Source: Euclidia mi (Eukaryota > Arthropoda > Insecta > Lepidoptera > Erebidae). From it: 64,000 bases of DNA. Where the stretch lies: positions 8,572,761-8,636,760 of the forward strand of contig OX123200.2 in assembly GCA_944739405.2 (NCBI GenBank), written 5' to 3'. The first letter of the stretch is position 1; the number at the start of each line of letters is the position of its first letter. The position numbers and the translations under genes are program-made. Below the pieces are notes generated by a model that was given only the letters and a program-made list of their open reading frames with translations, was not told where the DNA came from and did no database searches. This document shows positions 22,476-33,599 of the stretch, piece by piece.

Positions 22476-22618
22476 AGGGCCTTATCATACTAGCGGTTTG
22501 GGAGCGATTGCGGGGCGGAGCGGACGCACAGCGAATGCCGCGGCGTGTTCGCGATGCATTCGCTGCGCGTCCGCTGCGCCCCGCAACCGCTCCCAAACCG
22601 CTAGTATGATAAGGCCCT
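22476..22618. repeat. GC-rich 143-bp hairpin MITE
   Basis: The arms 22476-22538 and 22556-22618 are 63 bp each with about three mismatches around a 17-nt loop. Ends are AGGGCCTTATCAT / ATGATAAGGCCCT. The sequence is nearly all stem and strikingly CpG-rich against an AT-rich background. It is probably a tiny MITE; if transcribed it would form a long RNA hairpin. Confidence 0.8.
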
Positions 22619-23302
22619 TACATGCATTATAAAACCCATACAAATTCCACTCAATCCAAAACACGTCTGATCTTCATACAAGATGCACATCGTATGAATA
22701 CCTGAATGTTATTGAGCGTCCATCGCCCGTTATAGAATTTAAAAATAAATTGTGGATTTTAATTTTTTTTTTCCATAGACGTTGTACTTCTATAAGTACA
22801 TTTAGTTTTGATGTATAAACAGGAGAGTTTCTGCATAAATGTATAATTTGTTTGCAAAAATCTGTATAGAAATTGCGGTTTGAAAGTAGGTTGATTGAAG
22901 TGCTTTTGCAGGGATTTGTAGTATAAATACTTGACAAAATTTTGTTTGTTTTAGGTTTTGTTTATAATATGTTGAGTTCATGTTGAGTGAGGTAACAGGT
23001 TTAGCAATGGACAGTTGAAAGAAAAAAAATAACGAAACTCAAATGCTATTCGTGTATCTTTGTTGCCTTTATTTAAAAAAATATTTATTGCCCAAGGATA
23101 TGATTATTCCGTACTTTATAGATTACTTGATTAAATTATTTACTATTTCTGTTTTGGGTTTTTTGGCATTCATATTAATACAGTGATACTTAGATGTTAT
23201 AAGATAGAAGATCATGAAAAATGCCCACCAAAAAACATCAATACGCTTTACTTGGACATTTAATTCAGGACAACGTAATCGTATTTAATAATTTTAAGAC
23301 CG
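22619..23302. other. No gene recognised
   Basis: AT-rich sequence. The minus-strand frame at 22674-22937 is unrecognised and not supported as a gene. Confidence 0.45.
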
Positions 23303-23867
23303 TATGAAATAGACATTCATCATCAGCCCTGTATATTATATGTATACTGTCACACTACTAGGCACGGGCCTCTTCACTCTATGAGAAGGGTAAGGCCATA
23401 GTCCACCACGCTGGCCAAGTGCGGGTTGACAGACTTCACATGTCTTTCGAGAAAATTATGGAATTATAGAGAACTCTCAGACATGCAGATTTATTCATGA
23501 TGAATTCGTTCACCGATAAGGAAGCGAAAATTAACAATTTAATACGCACTTAACATCGAAAAGTGCAAAGTGTTATTGAGTTTTTCCGTTAGGAAATTCT
23601 CAGTAGCAGCAAGGAGTCTGGTAATGTGCCCGGTACGGCAATAGGCTCGCCCCCTATTACGTGGGGCCTAAAAATTCATGGCGAAATGTGGGTGTAATAT
23701 AACACGTCTGCCTACCCCTTAGGGGATACAGGCGTGAGTCTATAAATAAAAAAATTAAATTAACATCGAAAAATCATTGGTGCGTGCCGTGGATTCGAAA
23801 CCGAGACCCTCTGCATAGGAGTCTGTCGGTCTATCCACTTGGCGATCGCTGCTATGAAATAGACATT
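23303..23867 (-). mobile_element. SINE family C with a nested SINE A, perfect 15-bp TSD
   Basis: The element spans 23318-23852 and is flanked by the perfect duplication TATGAAATAGACATT (23303-23317 and 23853-23867). It is in minus orientation: a CATCATC tail at the left, the tRNA-like head at the right (complement of GTGGATTCGAAACCGAGACC). A family-A SINE interrupts it at 23563-23759. The right TSD ends 26 bp before the first base of the RGK exon at 23894, so this insertion sits beside the 3' splice-site region. Confidence 0.88.
23550..23772 (+). mobile_element. 5'-truncated SINE family A nested in SINE C
   Basis: It lacks the tRNA-like head and starts at 'gtgcaaagtgttattgag', which corresponds to position 95 of the full copy, then runs to the A-rich tail. 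It is flanked by a perfect 13-bp duplication TTAACATCGAAAA (23550-23562 and 23760-23772). The duplication shows an independent, incomplete retroposition event rather than later erosion. Confidence 0.88.
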
Positions 23868-23893
23868 ATTAACGTTTATTTCTATTGTTTCAG

Positions 23894-23979
23894 ATCCCGA
23901 CGGTACAGACCAGAAGGTATCGATAATGCTGAACGGCGAGGAATCCGAATTGTACTTTGTTAACTGCACTACGACAAAG
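23894..23979 (+). CDS. RGK-family small GTPase, internal exon (switch region)
   Basis: Acceptor 'tctattgtttcag' precedes 23894 and donor 'aag|gtacga' follows 23979. The 86-bp exon enters with 2 nt completing a split codon, then encodes 28 residues including VSIMLNGEESELYFVNC. In RGK proteins (Rad, Gem/Kir, Rem and insect Rgk), the stretch between switch I and switch II reads V-S/T-V-x-L-x-G-E-E-S-E-L, which this matches. RGK proteins are atypical Ras-like GTPases at the plasma membrane that inhibit voltage-gated calcium channels; that role is family knowledge. The P-loop exon must be upstream of the window. A SINE lies just before the acceptor. Confidence 0.72.
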
Positions 23980-23999
23980 GTACGATACATACACTAACG

Positions 24000-24455
24000 T
24001 TACGTTTATAATAATTACACACACATAGATATACAGGGTAAGGAACGTTTTAAGGGGAATTCTCATACACTTTTTTGCTAGCTCCAAATTCTAACCATAA
24101 ACAGGTGACGGCCTGAAATCGCTTTTCCATCGCGAAAGTAGAAAATAGAATATCCAAATATCCAAATTAGTTCACTATAGTACATGTTGTACAAGATTGT
24201 ACTCTTGATGTGAGCTTTGGAGTTGCTTCTTGCATATGTATTACAATATTCTAATTTGCTGTGTAGTACTTGTACGTGATAGTGCGTTGTATTAAAATTG
24301 TTATGAGGCTTAACATTAAGCACGTAGTGCATTACAAACATAAACAATGAAAAAAGCACTCTGTCTGGAATCAAATATTTCTAGATGGCAAAAAATTTCA
24401 TCCGTGTGGGTCCAAAACCATTATAATTATGTCTTTGGTCAATGGGTTTAAATAA
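24000..24455. other. RGK intron sequence
   Basis: AT-rich. A mariner-like terminus 'tatacagggtaagg' occurs at 24030 without an identifiable partner. Otherwise no feature recognised. Confidence 0.45.
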
Positions 24456-24656
24456 CTAGGGGATACCCGCAGCTACGCCCACAACTACGTGCGCACATTA
24501 TTTTTAAATTTAACCGGTACTGTCCGATCCCATGGGATTTTCGGGAAATTCTTAGGTTCGGCCCTACGGTTCCCAAGGAACATTCATGCCAAATATTAGT
24601 TTCTTAGGCCCAATAGTTCTGATTGAGCGTTATATGTCAGACAGTCAGTAAAAAAA
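24456..24656 (-). mobile_element. Short Helitron-like element (family H2)
   Basis: Reverse-oriented relative of 20470-20675. It begins CTAGGGGATACCCGCAGCTA, contains 'ttcccaaggaacattcatgccaaatatt', and ends at 'gtcagacagtcagt'. Preceded by A, with no target duplication. It lies in an RGK intron. Confidence 0.52.
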
Positions 24657-24666
24657 GAATTTTACA

Positions 24667-24776
24667 TACTGGGTGTCAAAAGACCCATCACCAAGCTGAA
24701 GTCAACTCATTTTGCACATCATGCCATGTCACACTAACTAAAAATAGGGTTTTTTACACCCCGTATACAGATCCTA
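24667..24776. mobile_element. Internally deleted mariner-like MITE M1
   Basis: This 110-bp copy keeps both M1 ends (TACTGGGTGTCAAAAGACCC and its inverted partner 'ttttttacaccccgta') plus 'catcaccaagctgaag', but lacks the roughly 270-bp centre present at 2.0-2.4 kb. TA flanks both ends. Confidence 0.7.
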
Positions 24777-24795
24777 ACTAGTCAAATAATTACAG

Positions 24796-24830
24796 GAGGA
24801 AATCGAACGAGCGGAACCTCCGGACTGCCG
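24796..24830 (+). CDS. RGK-family GTPase, probable 35-bp exon
   Basis: Acceptor 'ataattacag' precedes and donor 'ccg|gtgata' follows. In phase with the previous exon it encodes EEIERAEPPDC plus two nucleotides. The segment fits the position before the conserved 'aYivVYSV' strand of RGK GTPases, where acidic and Pro-Pro-Asp residues are common in insect homologues as I recall them. Splicing directly to the exon at 36145 would be out of frame, so a further exon of length 2 modulo 3 is required. Support is phase, splice sites and motif fit; no transcript is available to me. Confidence 0.5.
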
Positions 24831-25081
24831 GTGATACGAGACTAGATTGAACTAGGCAGAAGTCGAACTGTCTTTGTAGAAAGTAAAAAAATACTCTATT
24901 TATTTAAGTGGTAGTAAGTAAGTTACTTATGTAGCTGTAGTCTCTTATGCTCCGACATCTTGCGCCCAGTTTTACTCTGCAGGTCTCTAACAAGACCTAT
25001 CTGGCAATGGAGCTTTTTCTACATAAGGTACAAAAGCGGTGCTTTCAACCGCTTTTGTTACGGTGGTACTTCCATTTTGAG

Positions 25082-26909
25082 CTAGTCTGTCTTAGTTAGT
25101 TAGTTAGTTGGTCGTGGGTTTTCCGTACTTAGCCACTTATTTGGGCCATTGTGCGTAAGTGGCGACTTGATTGACGCCGACTACTCATACCACCTTAGCT
25201 CCTTCCAGAAAGCCATTAGTTGGCTGATGTCGTTCAAAGCCTCACACATTGTTCAGCAGCTTTGCCCGTTGATCGCTCACACTTGTGCAGTGCAGATTGA
25301 CGTGAGCGGGTGTTTCTTCGGTTTCCATGCAGCCTCTGCACAGTGGGCTGTCCGTAACGCCTATGTTGAATAGGTGCTTGTTGAGTGGACAGTGGCCGGT
25401 TATTATGCCTGTCAGATGCTTAAGAGTTTTTCTATTAGAATGCAGCAGCTTGTGCGAGAGTCGCTTGTTCAAGCGGGGGATAGCATCTTTTGTTTGTCTG
25501 CATTCTTTTATGTCTGCCAACTGTTTTTCGTGTTCATGTGCGGTTCTCTCGCGTAGCCACGTTTTGAGTTGGCTTGCCGGTATCGGTACAATCGGCTCGG
25601 GTCCCATTATCATTGTGTCCGATCCTTGCCGTGCCCGTTGGTCTGCGGCGTCATTGTCTGCGGAGTTGCTGTGACCTTTAATCCATTGCAGCGTAACCCG
25701 TTTCTTCTCTGCAATCTTTTGCAGCTCTAGGTGGCATTCCATGATGAGGCCGCTGTTAAAGCAGTTGCTGCCGAGAGCTTGTAGTACAGAGACACTGTCC
25801 GTGATAATGCGTATAGACAGGTCACTTACGTTCCTAGACGCGATTGCTGTTGCTGTTCTTGTTATCTCAACACACTCGGCTTGGAATATAGTGTTAAGAG
25901 TGCCAAGGGATGTTGAGATGTTAATATTTAAGTCATGGGAGAATACGCCCGCACCTGTCCTATGCTACGTTTTTGAGCCGTCTGTGTATACTCTGACTTC
26001 GTGTATACCAGAGCTGTCTTTGTGTTCCTCCTGTAATTGGATTCGATATTTTTTGTCAAAGACAAAGGTTTTAGGGATGAGATCGCAAGCGGCCTCTAGC
26101 ATCGGGATCTGTTTGGTTAAGGTCCCTTTTAGGCGTGCGTGGGTTATTCGATCATCTCTCCACAGCCCGAGCCTGTCTAGACGGATTGCTGCAGCGCCAG
26201 CTTCCTGCTGGATCATTAGGTGCAGCGGTCTTAGGTCCAGTAGTATCTCCAGGGCGGCTGTTGGGGTGGTCTTCATGCAGCCTGTTGTGGCCAAGCAGGC
26301 TAGGCGTTGAAGGCTCTGTAGCTTTTTTGTGATTGTGTTTAGTTGTGTGCGTGGCCACCATACTACTGCACCATATGTAAGCATGGGCGTATAATGGCAG
26401 CGTAGATCCACAGGGTAATAGATGGTTTGAGACCCCATTTCTTACCTATGATTCTCCGACATTGCCAGAAGATTGTGCATGCTTTTGTTGTTTTAGTGCT
26501 GATGTGCTTACCCCAGTTTAGCTTATGGTCAAGTATTACGCCCAAGTACTTGACTTCATTCGATAGAGTAAGCTCCGTTCCAAAGAGTTTTGGTGTTTTG
26601 CACATATGGGTTTTTCTTTTGTTGGTGAAAAGTACCAGCTCCGTATTGTTGGGGTTAACCGTCAGTTCATGTTGGTTGCACCATTCCTCCGTGATCCTGA
26701 TGGCTGCTTGCATCCGATTGCGGATCGTGTCTTCTGAGTCACCTTTGATCAGGATGGTAATGTCGTCTGCATAGCCGACCGTGTAGAATCGTCTGTCGTT
26801 TAAGTTCCGTAACAGATCGTCCACCACAATGTTCCACAACAGGGGTGAGAGTACCCCTCCCTGAGGGCAGTCTTTTGCAACTATGCCCCTGTCTGTCTAG
26901 TCTGTCTTA
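25082..26909 (-). mobile_element. 5'-truncated LINE with RNase H domain, 13-bp TSD
   Basis: The insertion spans 25095-26896 between perfect duplications CTAGTCTGTCTTA (25082-25094, 26897-26909). Minus orientation; the 3' tail is a CTAA repeat (seen as GTTAGTTAGTTAGTT at 25094-25108). The 5' end is truncated inside the RT palm domain, just before DCPQGGVLSPLL. It lies in an intron of the RGK gene, antisense to it. RT plus a C-terminal RNase H places it in the R1/I/Loa-like part of the LINE tree; the exact clade is uncertain. Confidence 0.92.
25181..26896 (-). pseudogene. LINE RT-RNase H coding region, mutated
   Basis: Motifs in order: PQGGVLSPLLWN, VGYADDITIL with the catalytic Asp pair, TELVLFTNKRK, VKYLGVILDHKLNW, WGLKP, then after a frameshift near 26390 GAVVWWPRT and LQRLACLATTGCM. 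RNase H follows with VYTDGSKT (first Asp), CVEITR (Glu), IITDSVSVLQAL (Asp) and SADNDAADQRAR (last Asp). A Cys/His cluster (CRGCMETEETPAHVNLHC) follows. Lesions are the frameshift, an in-frame TAG right after VYTDGSKT near 25963, and a frameshift near 25245 before the natural end LRWYE at 25181. All RNase H catalytic acids survive. Confidence 0.9.
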
Positions 26910-26924
26910 TATGCTCATCAGTCT

Positions 26925-27290
26925 TATATCATCATCATCATCGCCCTAGCGTTATCCCGGTTGCATCCAAGACACGCTTTGGAGCCTGAGGTCCGCTTAC
27001 TGGTCTAACCAGATATAACAGAATATCAACTTTTCCACGGAGCGACTGCCTTCTGACCTCTGCAACCCAAAGGGATAGCAATATTCCATGGTTTAGACCA
27101 GTATCAGTTTATTTGAGGGTACTGACACCCCGTAACGACTGTCAAAGATCTTCATGAAAGCCGAAACCGACGGGTTAACGTGCTCTCCGAGTCACGGGGC
27201 AAGCGATAATTAACAATTTAATACGCACTTAACTTCGAAAAGTCATTGGTGCGTGCCGTGGATTTGAACCCGATACCCTAATATTTCAAT
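26925..27290 (-). mobile_element. SINE family C, head-truncated
   Basis: Minus orientation with a CATCATCATC tail at 26931. Body landmarks shared with 35592-35948 and 46724-49521 are 'gcgttatccc', 'gtctaaccagatat', 'ttttccacggagcgactgcc', 'ccatggtttaga' and 'gtgctctccgagtcacgg'. The tRNA-like head at the right stops shortly after its B-box equivalent (27253-27290). Confidence 0.8.
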
Positions 27291-28419
27291 AGGCTAGGAA
27301 GGCTCAGTAGTTTCTTAACTATATTTGTAAAGCTATGATTATTGCTTGCCACCTGGTGGGCTAGTATCCTGTAAGTAGTTTAAGCTTACCAACTACGCAA
27401 AGTCGTACCAAAACCAGCAGCTCATATAATTTTGCTGCCACATTACTTTCAATAATCCCCCACACGCTAACCATACTCAGATAATGTTACTTGACTATAA
27501 CCAGCACACAGATAACGAAAAATATCTACGACAAAAGTTCCAATAACAATGGTACATTCGTTCACATTAGCCATACGTTTGTGGCCAAATTAATCGGCTA
27601 ATGGATGCCCAAATATTAACTGAAGCCAATCTAAAATACGTTTACAATGCTGGCACATTCATAATCCGTATTAATCTGTTTGTTTTAAACACACAGTAGA
27701 CGTTTCTATATGAATCTAAATTCAACTGTCATCGGATTTATTTCGACGCACAAGGATAGATCATCATCTACTCGAAAGTTATTGCTCGTAAAGATACTTT
27801 TTGAGATGTTTCTGCGAATTTTGGCCACTATTTTTGAATCTGGTAATTATTAAGCTGCACTTAGAATAAAATCAAATGCCGTACAAACGAAGCCGGAAAT
27901 TAAAGTACTCATTAATAACAATCTCATTTGAGTCATTAAAATTGAAATAAACATAATTGCAAGCCAATTATTTTCATTATATACACAAAAAAAATATTCA
28001 GAGAAATGTACGAAAAATTACAAATTGATTCCCGGAAACCAGGCCATGTAATTCTACTGTTGTTAAATATTTGTTTAATTATAATACAGTTTCAAGCATT
28101 TCATTTACTTTTATCCTTCTATTGTACACAAGAAAACAGGTTCACAAAAAATACAAGAGCAAAAGATCAAAGGTTTTTTTCTTTACGTAATCAAACTACT
28201 TACATATTATTATTTCCAATTCAAATCTGTGAGAAGGTAGTAGAGCCTTGCTAAATTCAGCATGAATGGGCCGGCTCGACTGCAGAAGTAGCTACCCTTT
28301 AACGGAATATCGACGTAAAGTAACAATACCTTTTTGTACTGTTACGTTTGGTGAGAGTGCCGGAGGTATCATTTTCCTTCTCTCTCATTGTGCTCGTCCT
28401 CCTATTACTTTTCTCATCC
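27291..28419. other. RGK intron sequence, no gene recognised
   Basis: AT-rich. I searched this stretch for the missing RGK exon (NKxD and VVYS-type codons) by eye and saw none. The frames at 28006-28254 and 28266-28496 are unrecognised. Confidence 0.45.
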
Positions 28420-28420
28420 A

Positions 28421-31400
28421 GGGCCTCAAGTCTGCTATTTTAAACACATTCGTCATTCCAACACGATCCCATTGTCATTTTGATAAAAGTTCGTAGTCTG
28501 GTAATTCATATTGATCGTTCAGTGATCGATCAGTGGTCTCGTAATTGAATGGTGGCAGAATGACATTGCTGTATTGCCAGCGATAAAAAACCCATTAGAA
28601 GAAATGATTTTTGAAAAACTACCAATAAATTTGATTTATTTTTCATGCCAGATTGCATTTATATATATTTCAAATATTAATTACTAGTGTTATAAGCACT
28701 CTGAAGTTGTATTATGTTCGTAAATAGCAAAAAAACTATGAATTTAACCATACGACTCAATAATACTTTTTCTGTTTAGCTGTCAAAGTCAAATCATGTT
28801 TTGGCGTAAGAACTGTCAACACTCACATTTTTGTAAACAAACAAAGTCCTAGTTTGTTATATTTCTCAATTCACTGCGCTGAATTGATACATACCGAGTA
28901 GCTCGTCTGTTTCCCAAAGAGCCAAACGAAGATATCAATGGAAAAATGCTTTATGGATAACAAATTTCAAAGCAAATGATACAGCAAGGTTATGCAGTTC
29001 ACACCTTAAAGAAAAGTAATTATATCGACAGGAGTAAATACTATAATTAAAGATAGCGAGTTAATTACTAAATGTGTTTATATTCGAAGAAGAATTGGTA
29101 TAACCAAAACATAAAATATTGAAGTTTGAGTTAGATCATAGTTACCTATTACAATTAAAGTATTATTTGTATTTCATATGTTGTTACTGTATTTAGAAGA
29201 AAAATAAAACTCATAATAATGTGTTATTATTAATAATGTTGTTTATTAAAGATATATAATTTCTGTACATAATTTATTAAGAATTGTTGGTTCCAGATTA
29301 TAGACACAAAAATTTAACACTATTCTCATATACTATATATTATTATCATAAATTGATATTAATTATCAAACTTCAGTTTTGGATCTTTCTTCATACTGGC
29401 TTTGCAGAATCCTCACAAATGTATGACTCTAACATGAATATGAGCGGTCACAAAACTCATAAAGAAGTTGCCCGTTTGGTTGAATTTTGTATCTGTAAGC
29501 GAGATAAGTAAATATTTATAAACACACCACTCATTACATCATATTCTTATGTACTTACTAAGATCTTCTATACTATGCAATTTATTTAAAAACACTTTTC
29601 ATCATAATTCAGACATAACTGAATTGAATTATGTAAATTCTTTACAAGACACCATAAAATGTAGATACAATATATTGATAAATTAGGAACATTATATAAA
29701 GCCAGGTCACTACATAGTCATTCTTATGCTAATACTTTCATTCCCCATGTGTAAAAACATTACCGTTCCTGTCAGGTAGGTATGGTAATATTAAAAAGAG
29801 ATCAGGAAGATCTTATTGTAGGTACTAATACTTCAAAGTATCACATAGGTACCTATGACATTATCATTTACTAAGTACCAAGTGCTGGTCATGATCTATA
29901 GTCATCATTATCGTAACACTTCCATTCCCAATGTGTAAAAACATTACCCTTTCCTTTTAGCTCCGCCACTCAGATGCACTAAGTTCATCTGAGCTCCGCC
30001 ATACTTGGGTTAAAAGCACAGCTACAAACTTACCATTGAAAATATTATTGAATTTCCTGTTTCTTATGTTTGGAATATGAGTATTTAGCTTTGATGTCCT
30101 TTTATATATATTTCGGAAGGCAGAATGTACATGTACAGTATACTTGAACATCCAATTTGGAAAAACACAAACTGAACTTGGCGAACTATAATATTCCTTT
30201 CCTTTCCATTTAATATATTTAGGGTATATTTTATATAATGCCTCTGTTACTTCTTAAAAGGACTGCGACACAGTCATTGGCTAAATGTCATAGAGGGCAC
30301 CCTGTCCAACCAAGGTCTGGTAAAATCCTGATGCGTAAAATGAGTGCTACCAGAATCTGCAATAAAAATATAACACTAATCTACTCATTTCCTGTATGGA
30401 TCGAATATTGAAACTGGGCCTCGAGTCTGCTATTTTAAACACATTCGTCATTCCAACACGATCCCATTGTCATTTTGACAAAAGTTTGTAGTCTGGTAAT
30501 TCATAATGATAGTTCAGTGATCAATCAGTGGTCTCGTAATTGAATGGTGGAAGAATGGCATTGTTGTATTGCCATAGATAAAAAAAACCATTAGAAGAAA
30601 TGATTTTTGAAAAACTACCATTAAATTTGATTATTTTTCATGCCAGATTTCATTTATATATTTTTTAAATATTCATTACTAGTGTTATAAGCACTCTAAA
30701 GTTGTATTAAAGTTCGTAAATAGCAAAAAAACAATGAATTTAACCATTCAACTCAATAATATTTCTGTTTAGCTGTCAAAGTCAAATCATGTTTTGACGT
30801 AAGAACTGTCAAAAGTTCAAAACTACATTTTTGTAAACAAAGTCCTAGTTTGTTATATTTCTCAATAATCTCAATGCACTGCGTTGAATTGTTAAATACC
30901 GAGTAGCTCGTATGTTTCTCTTAGAGCCAAAACGAAGATATCAATGGAAAATGCTTTATGGATAACAAATTCCAGAGGAAATGATACAGCAAGGTTATGC
31001 AGTTCACACCTCAAAGAAAAGTGATTATATCGACAGGAGTAAATACTATAATTAAAGATAGCGAGTTAACTACTAAAGGTGTTTATATTCGAAGAAGAAT
31101 TGGCATAACCAAAACATAAAATATTGAAGATTGAGTTAGATCATAGATACATTTCTATTACAATTAAAATATTATTTGTGTTTCATGTGTTGTAACTGTA
31201 TCAAGAAGAAAAATAAAACTCATAATTATGTGTTATTACTAACAATGTTGTTTTATTAAAGATAAATAATTTCTGTACATGAATTTATTAAGAATTGTTG
31301 GTTCCAATTATAAACACAAAAATTGAACACTATTCTCATATACTAACTATCATAAATCTTCACTTTTGCATCTACTAGCAAAGCAACTTTCTTCATACTG

Positions 31401-32963
31401 GCTTTGCCGAATCCTCACAAATATGTATGTCTCAAACATATGGATATGAGCGGTCACAAAACTCATAAAGAAGTTGCTTGAATTTTGTATCTGTAAGAGA
31501 GATAAGTAAATATTTATAAACACACCACTCATTACATCATATTCTTTTATACTAAGATCTTCTGACTTCTATACTATGCAATTAATTTAAAAACACTTTT
31601 CATCATAATTCAGACATTATTTAATAGATTTATGTACTTAAATTCTTTACAAGACTCCATAAAATGTAGGTAGAATATATTGATAAATTAGGAACATTAT
31701 ATAAAGCCTGGTCACTATCTAGTCATCATTAACATAACCGTTCCTGTCAGGTAGCTATGTCAATATTAAAAAGAGATCAGGAACATCTTATTGTACTAAT
31801 ACTTCAAACTATCACATAGGTATGACATTATCATTTATTTAAGCACCAAACCACTGCTGGTCACTATCTATAGTCATCATTATCTACTACTAACACTTCC
31901 ATTCCCAATGTGTAAAAACATTACTCTTTCCTTTTAGCTCCGTCACTCAGATGAACTAAGTTCATCTGAGCTCTGCCATAGTTGGGTTAAAGCACAGCTA
32001 CAACATTTGAAAATATTATTGAATTTCCTGTTTCTTATGTTTGGAATATGAGTATTTAGCTTTGATGTCCTTGTATATTTCAGAAGGCAGAATGTATATG
32101 TATATTTGATGTTCAAGTAGGCACTTGAACATTAAATTTGGAAAACCACAAACTGAACTAGGCGAACTATGATATTCCTTTCCATTTAATATATTGGTGG
32201 TATATTTTATATAATGCCTCTGTAACTTCTTTAATGGGCTGCGACACAGTTATTGGCAAAATGTCATAGAGGGCACCCTGTCCAATCAAGGTCTGGTGGT
32301 AAGATCCTGATGCGTAAAATGAGTGCTACCAGAATCAGCAATAAAAATATAACATTAATTAATAAATTTCTTCTTTATAGGAATAGAATAATAAATCAAT
32401 ATTAACTTCAGTTTTCTCACCTTCATTTCTGCCGCGCGGTCTGGCCTTAAGGGGAATGAGTTTTTGAAATTACTCCCTTACTGAATCCTTTCCTCTCTAA
32501 GATGAAACGTTTTTACAAATTTCGCCTCGGGAATATCCGTAAAAGGGTTTGTAGTCATCCTCGTTAAACGACGGGCTTGTTAGTTAGCTCGAGAATATTA
32601 GTTCGCAGTGAATACATAATCTCTTTTTTGTAGTACATTAAACTTTTTGATTGTCTGTCACTATGTTTCACAAACAAACACTAGGCAAAAGCAATGATTG
32701 CACGATGGCGTTACGATGGTAGCTCAGTGATCAAAGGAACTGTCAAAATATTACCAGACTACCGCATACGTCAGTCATTGATTTGTCATTATGTCCGAGA
32801 CTACTAATCTATGCCATGTCTTTCAATGGAGTGTCAGTGGTTGACCATCGGAAAATCATAATGACACCATTGTAACAGTAGACTACCAAACTTGTCAAAA
32901 TCAACAATTATGAAGTCAATGATAGACCATTTTGGCACTATTGTAATAGCAAACTTGAGGCCC
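28421..32963. mobile_element. 4.5-kb TIR element containing two ~1.95-kb direct repeats
   Basis: The left end GGGCCTCAAGTCTGCTATT (28421) is inverted at the right end (AATAGCAAACTTGAGGCCC, to 32963). Pairing continues imperfectly through a 'gtagtctggtaa' motif. Inside, 28421-30415 is repeated as 30416 to about 32345 at roughly 90 per cent identity or more by eye, in the same orientation, each copy starting with the same GGGCCTC terminus. No coding frame of note, no transposase and no clear target duplication. It looks like a large non-autonomous element that has undergone internal tandem duplication. It lies in the RGK intron region. Confidence 0.65.
30416..32345. repeat. Second copy of the ~1.95-kb tandem unit
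   Basis: Shared landmarks with the first copy (28421-30415) include 'gtcaaagtcaaatcatgtttt', 'ggataacaaattcc', 'gaagaagaattgg', 'gacacag...attggc' and 'gagtgctaccagaatc'. Differences are dispersed substitutions and small indels, some removing short TAGGTA-type runs. No frame is conserved between copies, which argues against coding. Confidence 0.8.
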
Positions 32964-33130
32964 AGGTCAGCAACACTCCTGTGACTTCTTTGTGTTTCGG
33001 TTATCCATGAACGACGGTTGTCGCTTACTATCAGGCGATCCGTAAGCTCGTTTGCCTGCTATCACAAAAATAAAATTATTCGTCCTGACTGACATATCAT
33101 CTCAGAGACTAAACAAAACAAAAATATAAT
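32350..33130. other. Right flank of the 4.5-kb element and a short interspersed fragment
   Basis: 32350-32963 is the non-duplicated right part of the TIR element, with ACCAGACTAC and CATTGTAACAGTAGACTACC motifs. 33000-33070 resembles a common lepidopteran fragment ('atcaggcgatccgtaagctcgtttgcctgc'). No gene seen. Confidence 0.45.
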
Positions 33131-33131
33131 A

Positions 33132-33430
33132 TACAGGGTGTTTGGAAGTTCGATGCAAAGCCGTAAATCGGAGCTAGTTAGACTATGTAGAACCATTTGA
33201 ACCATACTTGTCTTAAGCGAAGTGTGACCATTTATTTTTTGGGCTCATTTTCATGAATTTGATGAAAAAACACAAAATTTTGCAGTTAGTTGGATATAAT
33301 GGTCAATTTGAAAGACAAAAATAACATATTTTCCATTATATTATTGAAGTAATGTGTAAACAATCTAATGAATCATGATTAAGGCATCTGAGTCCTGACA
33401 CAATTTTTTTACAAACATTTATAGTGAATA
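33132..33430. mobile_element. Possible mariner-like MITE end
   Basis: Begins TACAGGGTGTTTGGAAG, a typical terminus, preceded by an AT-rich flank. I could not find the partner terminus, so the extent is a guess. Confidence 0.3.
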
Positions 33431-33599
33431 TTTATTTTTAAAATTCGACCGCCGTCGTAGGTACAGTCCGCCCCAGTCTAATGGGTACTCTGCTCGCGGC
33501 GCGTAGGTATAACTCGAGTTTCGTGCGTTTGTATGGAGTTACAATACTGTTAGATATTATTACCGTGGCATGGCGGCTTGTTGGTTTAGGTTTTTCGTA

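Noticed and set aside
24961..25080. Possible RGK G4 exon (a SNKT codon run after an AG at about 24980)
   Set aside because: The following residues do not match RGK, there is no suitable donor, and it is not supported by phase.
28006..28496. Small plus-strand frames as host genes
   Set aside because: No recognisable domain, AT-driven composition and no conserved splice context.
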